Source: Microcoleus sp. bin38.metabat.b11b12b14.051
GTDB taxonomy: Bacteria; Cyanobacteriota; Cyanobacteriia; Cyanobacteriales; Microcoleaceae
Direction of reading: 5' to 3'
Length of the DNA stretch: 64,000 nucleotides
Assembly (NCBI RefSeq): GCF_013299165.1
Contig: NZ_JAAFKD010000002.1
Location: 124,001-188,000 of the forward strand
The translations under genes were made by a program, and so were the position numbers. Positions 46,018 through 53,909 of the stretch are shown piece after piece (the stretch's first letter is position 1; the number at the start of each line of letters is the position of its first letter). The notes below the pieces were generated by a model. That model worked only from the letters and a program-made list of their open reading frames with translations, ran no database searches and was not told the origin of the DNA.

Positions 46018-46071
46018 AGTTTAGATATGAATTGGAGAAGGAGGCTAAGTTTCCCATTTCATATCTAAACT
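46018..46071. promoter_or_regulatory. Perfect 14-bp hairpin in the leader of the LamG gene
   Basis: AGTTTAGATATGAA (46018-46031) is exactly complemented at 46058-46071 around a 26-base loop. It lies 24 bp upstream of the LamG start, between it and the patC-like gene. No T tract follows on the minus strand, so attenuation or mRNA processing is more likely than simple termination. Confidence 0.55.
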
Positions 46072-46126
46072 TTTTAGTTGAAAAATTAGCCGTTATTTTG
46101 GGCAGAAAAAATGACAAAAGTGGTTT

Positions 46127-46342
46127 TTACCGCCTGCCGCCCCAGCAGCCACAACCAGAAGTTTTAAGCTGCTGATAACTGCGGTAAGCAAAAGCTGCTG
46201 GGTCATTGTAATTTGCCCCGTGCATCAAATCGATGCGAATGTCAACCAAATCTTCTGACCGGCCGTTCACAACATCCACAGAATGGTAGGGGTGAATGAG
46301 TTCCGGTCTTTTCACAGGTGCTGATAATTTCGGCAGCTTCAT
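46127..46342 (-). CDS. Small PatC-like cyanobactin cluster protein
   Basis: This 71-residue protein begins MKLPKLSAPVKRPELIHP and ends SGCGCWGGRR. It starts 12 bp after the PatA stop codon, so the two are surely co-transcribed. Size and position match the conserved, non-essential PatB/PatC small proteins of cyanobactin clusters; PatC is my preference, but I could not align it. Its start shares the L-x-x-x-x-A-P-V-x-R pattern with the precursor leaders (LRPIQTAPVAR). The Cys/Gly-rich end has no core-like Pro followed by FAGDDAE, so it is not an ordinary precursor. Confidence 0.65.
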   Translation of the reverse strand: MKLPKLSAPVKRPELIHPYHSVDVVNGRSEDLVDIRIDLMHGANYNDPAAFAYRSYQQLKTSGCGCWGGRR

Positions 46343-46354
46343 AATATGTCCAAA

Positions 46355-48379
46355 TTAGTAAGGAGTAGACCAAGAACGCACTTCGCCCAACGTCACTGGG
46401 ATAATGTCGCTCACATCAATTGTAAAGCGGTAAACTTTCTTAGCTCGGCGGCTGTTTTCTGGGTCAAAGAACTTCAATTTCACATCCCAGCAATCGCTAT
46501 CAAGTCGGCAGAACGGGCTTTTTTCTACTGTGATGCTGTCGAGTTCCATGCCTGTCGCGACTGCTTCAGCGAAGGTAGAAGCGGCTTGGAAAGCGTTAGT
46601 AGCTGCAAAGTTGAGCGCCCGGTCTTGCGAAGTGGTTCCCAAGTTCCGCAAATCGTAGTAAATGCGGTTGAGGAAGCTGCCGAGGGTGCGCCGCATCGTT
46701 TCTTCAGTTGCTTCTGTTGCGGTAGTCCGTACCGTTTCTAAAGCAGCCGTGACGAGGGTATTTACTTTCCAACTGTACATTCCTCGCGTGTTGTGCGGCT
46801 CAATCACCGGCACCACTTGTCCTGAGAAAAGTTTCACAGTTCTGCCGCTGAGTACCCCTGGAATGGTGACTCGTTCTACATAATTTTCGCTCTCTTCCGC
46901 CTCTACCTGACCCGCCAAAAATTCTTGCAAAATCCCGTAGACATCGCGGCCAAAAGCTCCGACCGGCTCAATGGCGTAAACCGGCGTTAATTCCAGGTTA
47001 AGCGTCCAAATTAAAGCTTTTGCTTCCGATGGGTTTTGTTCCAGATAGTCCGCCATTTGACGGGCGTCGTAGGGGTTGGACGGCACTGCGGTATTCTCAA
47101 TTTCATAGGCAGGCATGAGTTGCTTAAACGAGTCGCGCCTTGCTTCGCTGCCGAAGTCGTAGCCTAGGGTTCCCAAGGCGTAGACGAGTTGGGAATCTTC
47201 CAAATCGCTGGGTGCTTGGCTGGCTGCGATGCCGGTGGGTCTGTTGTTGGACATAAAAGAGTTTCCTGCACTAGATGAATTGATTGGGCGGGGCAAAGAA
47301 GTTTCTGCTGCTGTAGCTGCTGGTATAGAGGGGCTTACTTCTGCTGAAGCCGCTGAAGTAAAGAGTTCTAAGTTTGAAAGTTCGGGCGCTTGGTTGAGAG
47401 ATTCCGGCACTTGCTCAGAAACCCCCGAGCCCAGATCAATAGTTCCGTCGCAGCCGCAGCCTGCTGCTTCAACTCCTTCTAATTCCTCGGACATCTTTCC
47501 TCCTTGAAGTAAATAATAAGTTGCGCCCAGAATGTTGAGCTTTCCAGCCAAACAGCGGCGATCGCTCTCTGGTAGATCTGCATCGCAAGGTAAGGCACTC
47601 TTTAAAATGGCATCTCGTACTTTTCCAGGATCGGGCGTTTCTCCCGCCTGAATTTGCAAGCTGAGCAGCAAAGCCACAACTCCAGATACAATCGGTGTTG
47701 CAAAACTGGTACCGCTCAACCTGACTGTGCCTCCTCCTGGTTTGGCCCCCAAGATATTTTCTCCTGGTGCCAGAATGCCTTGATTTTGGTAGGTTTCACC
47801 CCAGTTGCTAAAGTCGATCGGCAAGCCCAGATCGTCCATTGCCCCTACTGCCAAGACAGCCGGAAGTGAGGCCGGAACGTGCAAGCATTCGCAGCCGTCG
47901 TTGCCCGCTGCGGCCACAATTAAAACATTGCGTTCTTGGCACAGTTGCACCGCCTTTGCCAGCAAGCCTTCGGCTTCACCTATTTCCGTCAGTTGACCGC
48001 CACTGATGTTGATGACGTGAGCTCCTGCATTGACGGCTTGCTCGATCGCCCGAGATAGATCGAGTTGAGCCAGTTTCAGGCGATCGTCCGCAAAAATCGG
48101 AACAACTAAGCCCCGACATTGCGGCGCTATGCCACGTACCTCAGATCTTCTGTGCTGACCAAAAATGATGCTGGCAACGTGCGTGCCATGCAGCGACATG
48201 GCACCTGAGACTTGTGCTTCCCCCTTGACCAAGGTTGGCAGCCGCGTCAGATTTGCTCCCTCAAAACAGGGGTGAACCCGGTCAACTAACCCATCAAGGA
48301 CTGCTACGCAAATCTGCGAATCTCCTTGAGTTTTTGTCCACAGCTCTCGGATACCTGGTAGCTCTGTTAAGTCGGGCAT
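46355..48379 (-). CDS. patA: PatA-type cyanobactin leader protease
   Basis: The start is set at 48379 (MPDLTELPGIRELW), which aligns with the start of the macrocyclase (MPDLITITGIPELW). A longer frame to 48631 adds 84 unrelated residues. The 674-residue protein has a standard subtilisin triad: D29 (AVLDG), H64 (LHGTHVAS) and S225 (SGTSFATPIVSG), with oxyanion AAAGNDG. There is no cap insertion, which fits a hydrolase that removes the leader rather than a macrocyclase. A linker of about 80 residues carries CGCDGTIDLG. The C-terminal 280 residues are very close to those of the macrocyclase. PatC-like follows after 12 bp. Confidence 0.9.
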   Translation of the reverse strand: MPDLTELPGIRELWTKTQGDSQICVAVLDGLVDRVHPCFEGANLTRLPTLVKGEAQVSGAMSLHGTHVASIIFGQHRRSEVRGIAPQCRGLVVPIFADDRLKLAQLDLSRAIEQAVNAGAHVINISGGQLTEIGEAEGLLAKAVQLCQERNVLIVAAAGNDGCECLHVPASLPAVLAVGAMDDLGLPIDFSNWGETYQNQGILAPGENILGAKPGGGTVRLSGTSFATPIVSGVVALLLSLQIQAGETPDPGKVRDAILKSALPCDADLPESDRRCLAGKLNILGATYYLLQGGKMSEELEGVEAAGCGCDGTIDLGSGVSEQVPESLNQAPELSNLELFTSAASAEVSPSIPAATAAETSLPRPINSSSAGNSFMSNNRPTGIAASQAPSDLEDSQLVYALGTLGYDFGSEARRDSFKQLMPAYEIENTAVPSNPYDARQMADYLEQNPSEAKALIWTLNLELTPVYAIEPVGAFGRDVYGILQEFLAGQVEAEESENYVERVTIPGVLSGRTVKLFSGQVVPVIEPHNTRGMYSWKVNTLVTAALETVRTTATEATEETMRRTLGSFLNRIYYDLRNLGTTSQDRALNFAATNAFQAASTFAEAVATGMELDSITVEKSPFCRLDSDCWDVKLKFFDPENSRRAKKVYRFTIDVSDIIPVTLGEVRSWSTPY

Positions 48380-48676
48380 GAACTCTGAAAAATACTTTGA
48401 CCAAGCTTTTCTAAAGCTTGGAAAATATATTACAGCAGGCTGTACTGCTAAATTTCTCTCTATGACAAATTTAATGTAAATTTTTGTAGCTTTCGATCCG
48501 GGTAGAAGCATGAGGGGGTCAGACCGCCTACAACCCGCAGATTTCGATCGAGGATCGAGGTAAGTAAGACTTACCCATTGACAAAATGATTGTATTGTGC
48601 ATACCTCTGAAGAGAGGCGATCGCTATTCACTCATGAGACAGAATTCGGTTGCCGAACTTCCTTCTTTCCGAGGTT
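48380..48676. other. Region upstream of the cyanobactin operon, 297 bp
   Basis: This A/T-rich stretch should contain the patA promoter. I see TTTACA at about 48478-48473 on the minus strand but no clear -10 partner. No repeat or gene is evident. Confidence 0.4.
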
Positions 48677-49291
48677 TCAATTATTAGTTGTTGGGCCGCC
48701 AGGAGAAGGTACAGATTGAATCGGTGTCGGAGGCCAATTAGAGCGACTTTTGCTGAGAGTAGCCGACACCAAAGCATAGCCCAAAACAGCAGGTAGCACG
48801 ATCGCGCTCAGAAACACGATCGCCGCCGCCCAAGTCATCGCATTCGACATCGGGCCGTAATGACTGCGGTAAGGGTCAAACGTTGGTAAATTCGGTCTCG
48901 GGGCGTCCCGCAGCGCGATCGGACGTTTGAACCGTACCCGCCTGTCATCGAGCTTTTCGAGCAAAATCCAGCCCACCTCCGCCTCTTCCCGACACAGCTT
49001 GTGAAAAATCGCCGGATTGCGAAACAAATCGCTGCTAGCCCGCACAATCTTGTACTCCCAAACTGTCAAATCATCTTTCTGAGCGCGATCGGATTTGGGA
49101 TTGCCGTTGGCGATCGCATTTTCAGGCGCCGTAAAATTATCTTCTTGAGATTCGTGCCGAGTCAAAACTTCCTCCTCCTCATCGCATTTTTGCCCTGCCG
49201 ACAATTGCTCGCGGATCACCAAAATACCCGCAATTGCAGCCTCCAAGCCGAGACTGCCAACCATCAAACTCCAGATCGTAATTTCAGTCAT
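48677..49291 (-). CDS. Membrane-anchored protein of unknown function
   Basis: This 204-residue protein has an N-terminal membrane helix (about 5-25) and a second near the C-terminus (about 151-176, AAAIVFLSAIVLPAVLGYAL). Between them is a soluble segment WEYKIVRASSDLFRNPAIFH with GWILLEKLDDRRVRFKR, similar in feel to the small DUF4177 fold. The C-terminal end is Pro/Ser-rich. I do not recognise a characterised family. Confidence 0.6.
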   Translation of the reverse strand: MTEITIWSLMVGSLGLEAAIAGILVIREQLSAGQKCDEEEEVLTRHESQEDNFTAPENAIANGNPKSDRAQKDDLTVWEYKIVRASSDLFRNPAIFHKLCREEAEVGWILLEKLDDRRVRFKRPIALRDAPRPNLPTFDPYRSHYGPMSNAMTWAAAIVFLSAIVLPAVLGYALVSATLSKSRSNWPPTPIQSVPSPGGPTTNN

Positions 49292-49343
49292 AAAAGGAGT
49301 TAAAAGTTAAAAATTAAAAACAAAAAAGACTCGCTTTTAACTT

Positions 49344-50519
49344 TCAATCTTTAATTTTAAAATAGCCTTCCACCACACAATCTGCACCCACCGCGCGCCA
49401 AGAAACCCGCTCTAAAGTCAAAGCATCAGTCATTGCCGAAAAACCCAAATCTCCCACAGGAGTAGGAGCTTCTCGCCCGCCCACAATTTTAGGAGCAATA
49501 AAAGCCATAATTTTTTGGACTGCACCCTCAGCAATTGCCTTGGCCGCCAAAGTGCCGCCGCACTCCCACAGTACAGAAAGAAAACCTCGATCGTACAAAT
49601 AAGCCATCACATTAGTCGGCGTCAGCGGCGACAACTCCACAACTTCCACCCCTTTAGCCATCAAAAACTCCTGAAATTCCGGGTTAGCCCCAGGCTCAGT
49701 CAGCACCAAAGTAGCAGCCGAGGAGGTTTCCCACAACCAAGCCGACTTCGGCAAATCCAGAGTGCGGCTCATCACCACCCGCAGAGGATTATTTCTGTCA
49801 GGCTGGTGGCTAGTCAATAGGGGATTGTCCATACGCACCGTATTTCCGCCAACAATCACCGCATCGCAGCCGACGCGCACCACGTGTACCTCGCTGCGAG
49901 CCTCCTGGCCCGTCACCCAAGCGCTGTGACCGCTACTGGTAGCAATTTTACCGTCCAAAGTCATCGCATATTTCAAAATTCCAAAAGGTCGCCGGTACAA
50001 AATGCGGTGTACGAAAGCCTCGTTGAGTTTTTGACAAGCTTCTCCTTCCACTCCCGCCACCACTTCTATCCCCGCTTCCCGCAACCGGGCCAGCCCAGTT
50101 CCCGCTACCAACGGATTCGGATCGACCATCCCAGCCACTACTTTTGCCACCTTGGCATTAACTAAAGCTTCGGAACAGGGAGGAGTCCGCCCGTAGTGGT
50201 TGCAGGGTTCCAGATTGACATAAACTGTCGCTCCGGCGGCGAGTTCCCCGGCTTCACGGAGCGCAAACACTTCGGCGTGAGGTTGACCGGCACCGGGGTG
50301 AAACCCTTCGCCGACAATCTTGCCGTCTCTGACAACTACGGCACCTACGAGGGGGTTGGGTGCGGTTTTGCCGAGGGCGCGGCGGGCCAATTCTATGCAG
50401 CGGCGCATCATGGCTCGATCGAACTCTTGAATTTCGCTGTTGTCCAGTTGTTTTGTACCTTGCTGCTGTGGCTTTGCTAAGCTGGCGATCGCCTTAGCGT
50501 CCGCCGGATAAGTTTCCAT
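49344..50519 (-). CDS. ribD: Bifunctional riboflavin biosynthesis deaminase/reductase RibD
   Basis: In this 391-residue protein, the N-terminal deaminase domain has the zinc motifs PHAEVFAL and PCNHYGRTPPCSEAL. The C-terminal reductase domain starts near residue 180 (RRPFGILKYAMTLDGKIATS) with VIVGGNTVRMDNP. It performs the second and third steps of riboflavin synthesis from GTP. Length is slightly above usual because of about 30 extra N-terminal residues (MRRCIELARRALGKTAPNP is the conserved start, M37 or so). Confidence 0.95.
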   Translation of the reverse strand: METYPADAKAIASLAKPQQQGTKQLDNSEIQEFDRAMMRRCIELARRALGKTAPNPLVGAVVVRDGKIVGEGFHPGAGQPHAEVFALREAGELAAGATVYVNLEPCNHYGRTPPCSEALVNAKVAKVVAGMVDPNPLVAGTGLARLREAGIEVVAGVEGEACQKLNEAFVHRILYRRPFGILKYAMTLDGKIATSSGHSAWVTGQEARSEVHVVRVGCDAVIVGGNTVRMDNPLLTSHQPDRNNPLRVVMSRTLDLPKSAWLWETSSAATLVLTEPGANPEFQEFLMAKGVEVVELSPLTPTNVMAYLYDRGFLSVLWECGGTLAAKAIAEGAVQKIMAFIAPKIVGGREAPTPVGDLGFSAMTDALTLERVSWRAVGADCVVEGYFKIKD

Positions 50520-50713
50520 GAGATTTTGCTCTGATATCTAACCTCAGTTTAGTTAGTTTGATGCTAATTTAGGCGAGCAGCCCGACGATCGATTGTATCT
50601 GCGCGCGTGTTGACTCAAGGTCGATCAGATCGCGCGTCGGGCGATCGATCCCCACACCAGCCAACAAATAGCTTTAACATAAAGAAATCAGAACAGGCGC
50701 TTGAGAAAAAACG

Positions 50714-51574
50714 ATGAGTCAGGATATGCAGCGGGAATTTGCCAGTCGCGAGGAATTAATAGCCTACGTGCGCCAACAGTTCCCCGAAGCCGCCGCCCGA
50801 GATAGCAACGTACCCGCAACCGCAGGCGGGCGCAAAGCAGCCGAGACAGTGCTGCAACAAATTGACCCCAGCCAATACGCCTCCACCCGCAATTTCCTCA
50901 ACGGTGCCGTAACCCGCTTGTCGCCCTATTTACGTTACGGCGTTTTGAGTCTTGCAGAAGTACGCGATGCCGTGCTAGCCAAGGTGCGGCATCCAGAAGA
51001 TGCTGTCAAACTCGTCAACGAGTTGGGTTGGCGGGATTACTGGCAACGACTGTACGCCGAATTTGGCAATGGAATTTGGAGCGATCGCGAACCCTACAAA
51101 ACTGGTTACACTGCTAAAGATTACAGCGAAACTCTGCCGCAGGATGTAGTCGAAGGCACTACTGGTTTAGTTTGCATCGACAGTTTCAGCCGCCAGTTGC
51201 AGGAAACAGGTTATTTGCACAACCACCAGCGGATGTGGATGGCTGCTTATCTGGTACACTGGCGGCGCGTGCGGTGGCAAGCCGGAGCTCGCTGGTTTTT
51301 GCAACACTTGCTAGACGGAGATCCAGCCAGCAACAATCTTTCTTGGCAGTGGGTAGCCAGCACTTTTAGTCACAAACCTTATTTTTTCAATCGGGAAAAT
51401 CTGGAGCGTTATACTAAGCGGGTGTATTGTCGCGATTGTCCTTTTTACGGACAATGCGATTTTGAGGGAAGTTACGAATATTTGGAGAGCAAGTTGTTTC
51501 CGAATGGGGAAAAGGTCGATCGTACCGGCGGTTCTAAAAGTTGGCAACGCCCTCAAAAGGGAAGGAAAAATTAA
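50714..51574 (+). CDS. Photolyase/cryptochrome FAD-binding domain protein (stand-alone)
   Basis: This 286-residue protein contains only the helical FAD domain of photolyases. STRNFLNGAVTRLSPYLRYG, ELGWRDYWQRLY, SFSRQLQETGYLHNHQRMWMA and GDPASNNLSWQWVASTFSHK are the canonical FAD- and DNA-binding blocks. The N-terminal alpha/beta (antenna) domain of normal, roughly 470-residue photolyases is missing. A separate gene at 51695 encodes that type of domain, so the two products may form a split photolyase. A CxxC pair (YCRDCPFYGQC) near the C-terminus may bind metal. Confidence 0.85.
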   Translation: MSQDMQREFASREELIAYVRQQFPEAAARDSNVPATAGGRKAAETVLQQIDPSQYASTRNFLNGAVTRLSPYLRYGVLSLAEVRDAVLAKVRHPEDAVKLVNELGWRDYWQRLYAEFGNGIWSDREPYKTGYTAKDYSETLPQDVVEGTTGLVCIDSFSRQLQETGYLHNHQRMWMAAYLVHWRRVRWQAGARWFLQHLLDGDPASNNLSWQWVASTFSHKPYFFNRENLERYTKRVYCRDCPFYGQCDFEGSYEYLESKLFPNGEKVDRTGGSKSWQRPQKGRKN

Positions 51575-51611
51575 GCAAGTTCGCCAACATACTCTACATG
51601 ATGTTTGATAA

Positions 51612-51674
51612 AGGTTTGTAGTGAGGACTTCAGTCCGCATCAAATTCAGAGGACTGAAGTCCTCACTACAAACC
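51612..51674. repeat. GTAGTGAGGACT palindrome between the two photolyase-like genes
   Basis: AGGTTTGTAGTGAGGACTTC and its complement form a long hairpin in the 120-bp gap. It belongs to the family seen at 9952, 28621 and 30261. Confidence 0.85.
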
Positions 51675-51694
51675 AAATTACCAATTACCAAGTT

Positions 51695-52108
51695 ATGAAC
51701 AATCCAATTATTTGGCTGCACGGCGACTGTTTGAGTCCACAAGGCCCCGCATTTCAAGCACACCCAGACGCACCAGCAATCTGGGTTTGGGACGACGCGC
51801 TCATCGGTGAATGGCAGTTGAGTCTCAAACGAATGGTGTTTATTTACGAATGTTTGCTAGAGTTGCCGGTAGTTATTCGGCGCGGCGATGTGGTGGCGGA
51901 AGTTATCACTTTTGCACGAGAATCCGGTGCAAATCAAGTGGTGACTGCTGAAAGTCCCAGTCCTAGGTTTGACGATATTTGCCGGGAAATTAGGCGCTCT
52001 ATGCCTGTAGAAGTTTTGCCCCCCGAAGCCTTTGTCCGCTACGATGGCTACATTGATTTAAAGCGTTTTTCCCGCTACTGGCGCGTCGCCGAAAAATATG
52101 TTTTTTAA
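51695..52108 (+). CDS. Photolyase N-terminal alpha/beta domain protein (stand-alone)
   Basis: The start at 51695 ([20 protein letters not shown]) is used; the frame upstream runs through the palindromic repeat. The 137-residue protein reads like the Rossmann-like antenna domain of photolyases: [38 protein letters not shown] and [16 protein letters not shown]. It follows the FAD-domain gene on the same strand. It may supply an antenna or structural domain in trans. Whether the pair repairs DNA is not known. Confidence 0.75.
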   Translation: MNNPIIWLHGDCLSPQGPAFQAHPDAPAIWVWDDALIGEWQLSLKRMVFIYECLLELPVVIRRGDVVAEVITFARESGANQVVTAESPSPRFDDICREIRRSMPVEVLPPEAFVRYDGYIDLKRFSRYWRVAEKYVF

Positions 52109-52461
52109 TTGGGAATTGGTAATTGGGAATTGGGAATTGGGAATTGGGAATTGGGAATTGGGAATTGGTCGAAAAATAAGGAACGAAAATTTAATAACTT
52201 AAGCACCTCCTACAATCCTTTAGTGTATAAGCTGTGGGGTAAAAGGAGGCAGAGCCTCCAGATATGCGTTACCAGGCAGAGCCTGGTAACAAGCAAAAAA
52301 GCAAAACAGGCAAAAGTTATTTAATTTTCATTCCTAAGCAACAGCCAAAACCGACTATCTTATTTTTTTCCTGTTCCCTCTGACCAATGACTGATGACAA
52401 CTGACTAATGACAACTGACAACTGACAACTGACAACTGACAACTGACAACTGACAACTGAC
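52109..52461. repeat. Heptamer blocks and palindromes between converging genes
   Basis: GGGAATT heptamers fill 52112-52168. GGAGGCAGAGCCTCC (52246-52260) and ACCAGGCAGAGCCTGGT are palindromes. TGACAAC heptamers fill 52394-52461 and touch the stop codon of the next gene. No gene is supported in between. Confidence 0.85.
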
Positions 52462-53004
52462 TCAACTGCCCTTCAAACGCTGCAACAGCCATTGAAACCT
52501 AGATTGAGCTAAATCTGGACTTTCCATATTATTTAGCCCGATCGCCCGCTCGTCGTCAGGGTCTTGGTATATTAAATAATCAGTATCTTCGCCGAAACGC
52601 CTGACAGTACCCCGCAGCCTCGATGACAGAAATTTAGTAATCGCGCGGTAAAACCGCAGGGAAAACAGCACGTCTTGCTCGAGTTTTTCCGTCAGCAGCC
52701 GCCTGGGAATTGACAGAATCAGCGACTCTTCGATCACCGTAACGCTAGCAGAAGGAAGCCTCCCGTCTACAAAAGACATTTCGCCCAACACTTCCCCGCA
52801 GATAATTTTGCCAATTTCTTTGTTGCCCAAAGATGATACAGAAACGCTCAAAGTTCCATCCAGAACTATGTAAAGGGCGTCTAAGGGTTGACCTTCGACG
52901 ATCAAGGTGGTGCCGGGGGGAACTTTGGTGCGGGTGCCGTTGGCGAGCATCCAATCGATGTCGCGATCGCTCAATTCGCCTAAGATTACTAGAACTTTGC
53001 TCAT
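52462..53004 (-). CDS. Cyclic-nucleotide-binding domain protein
   Basis: This 180-residue protein has one cNMP-binding beta-roll (about 5-120) with PGTTLIVEGQPLDALYIVLD and GEVLGEMSFVDGRLPSASV, which contains the phosphate-binding cassette (GEMSF...RLPSASV; canonical RxxAS-like Arg is present). There is no helix-turn-helix, so it is not a CRP-type regulator. The remaining 60 residues are helical. It may be a cAMP- or cGMP-responsive regulatory partner; the partner is unknown. Confidence 0.8.
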   Translation of the reverse strand: MSKVLVILGELSDRDIDWMLANGTRTKVPPGTTLIVEGQPLDALYIVLDGTLSVSVSSLGNKEIGKIICGEVLGEMSFVDGRLPSASVTVIEESLILSIPRRLLTEKLEQDVLFSLRFYRAITKFLSSRLRGTVRRFGEDTDYLIYQDPDDERAIGLNNMESPDLAQSRFQWLLQRLKGS

Positions 53005-53909
53005 AAAGTCAGGTTGAGATAAGATAGTTTGTATTTTTTTACTTGCTTAGTTGCGTGCTGTTGTCAGAGGGTCAGATTCTGAGCGAAAACGAAGCCTAAA
53101 CTTTACCAATAAAATACTAAGTTTTACACGATTCCAATTATATTCAGTAATTTTGACACGATCGATCTACAATTCATCGCGAGCATGAGTGCTATTCTAC
53201 ATTACTTGTCGCCAGCAAGTGCAGCAGCCGATCGCCCGCCCGATACCACTACCCTTGTTTCGGACGCCTCGATTGCCAAAAGCAACATTTATTGCAGTTT
53301 GCTGTATGTGTGTGGCGAGCGGGTACGCCACCAACAGCCGGGTTTTTGGGCTGTTGTCGAGAGTGCAGCGCCCCCGAGTACATCATTGTAGAATGCTGTT
53401 GGCGGCGCGCGATCGACCCTTAACAGTTGACAGTTGACAGTTGACAGAAGAGCCCCGAGCGAAGTCGAGGGGTTGACTTCGGAGTGCGAAGTTTTTAGGC
53501 AGGGGATTTAAGCCCCTGCCTAAAAACAATCCACCTAAAGGTGGGGGCTTGAATCCCCTGTGATGACGGTCAATACTATTTTAGATTTGAGATTTTAGAT
53601 GGGAATCAGCGATCGAGCTGTTGGTTTCGAGGTAGTCTGGGGTGGCATTTTTTTGGGGAAAGCGGCACGAGCAGTGATGGTGAAATCCTCCCAAGGATTG
53701 ATTTTTAGCAGCTCGATGTGTAAATTAAAATTAGCCGATAAACCGGCTGTCTGTTGTTGAATCTAATCAGCAGAGAGAGTTGACTGTTAAACGGTTGAAT
53801 GCCAATCTAGGAACAACACAACTCTTTTTTGTGTCATTTTTTAGCAAAGCTCTCAACTTTAGCTCTCAAACACTTACACTTTTAACACACCATTCATTGA
53901 GGAGTGTCT
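53005..53909. other. Intergenic region, 905 bp
   Basis: Visible items are a short GACAGTT heptamer block (53421-53446), a palindrome GCAGGGGATTTAAGCCCCTG (53502-53521) with a related GGGGGCTTGAATCCCC, and AGATTTTAGA repeats at 53581-53600. Short frames at 53185-53437 lack support. The last 150 bp are the leader of the barrel-like gene, with TTGAGGAG at 53898-53905. Confidence 0.5.

Noticed and set aside
46127..46342. PatC-like protein as a fourth cyanobactin precursor
   Set aside because: It shares the leader-like start but has no FAGDDAE tail or Pro-ended core; it fits a small accessory protein better.
48380..48631. N-terminal extension of the PatA protein to 48631
   Set aside because: The start at 48379 aligns exactly with the start of the macrocyclase; the extension has no counterpart and covers the likely promoter.
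53185..53437. Two overlapping plus frames of 68 and 82 codons
   Set aside because: Composition is not gene-like, no Shine-Dalgarno sequence, and the second ends within a heptamer block.
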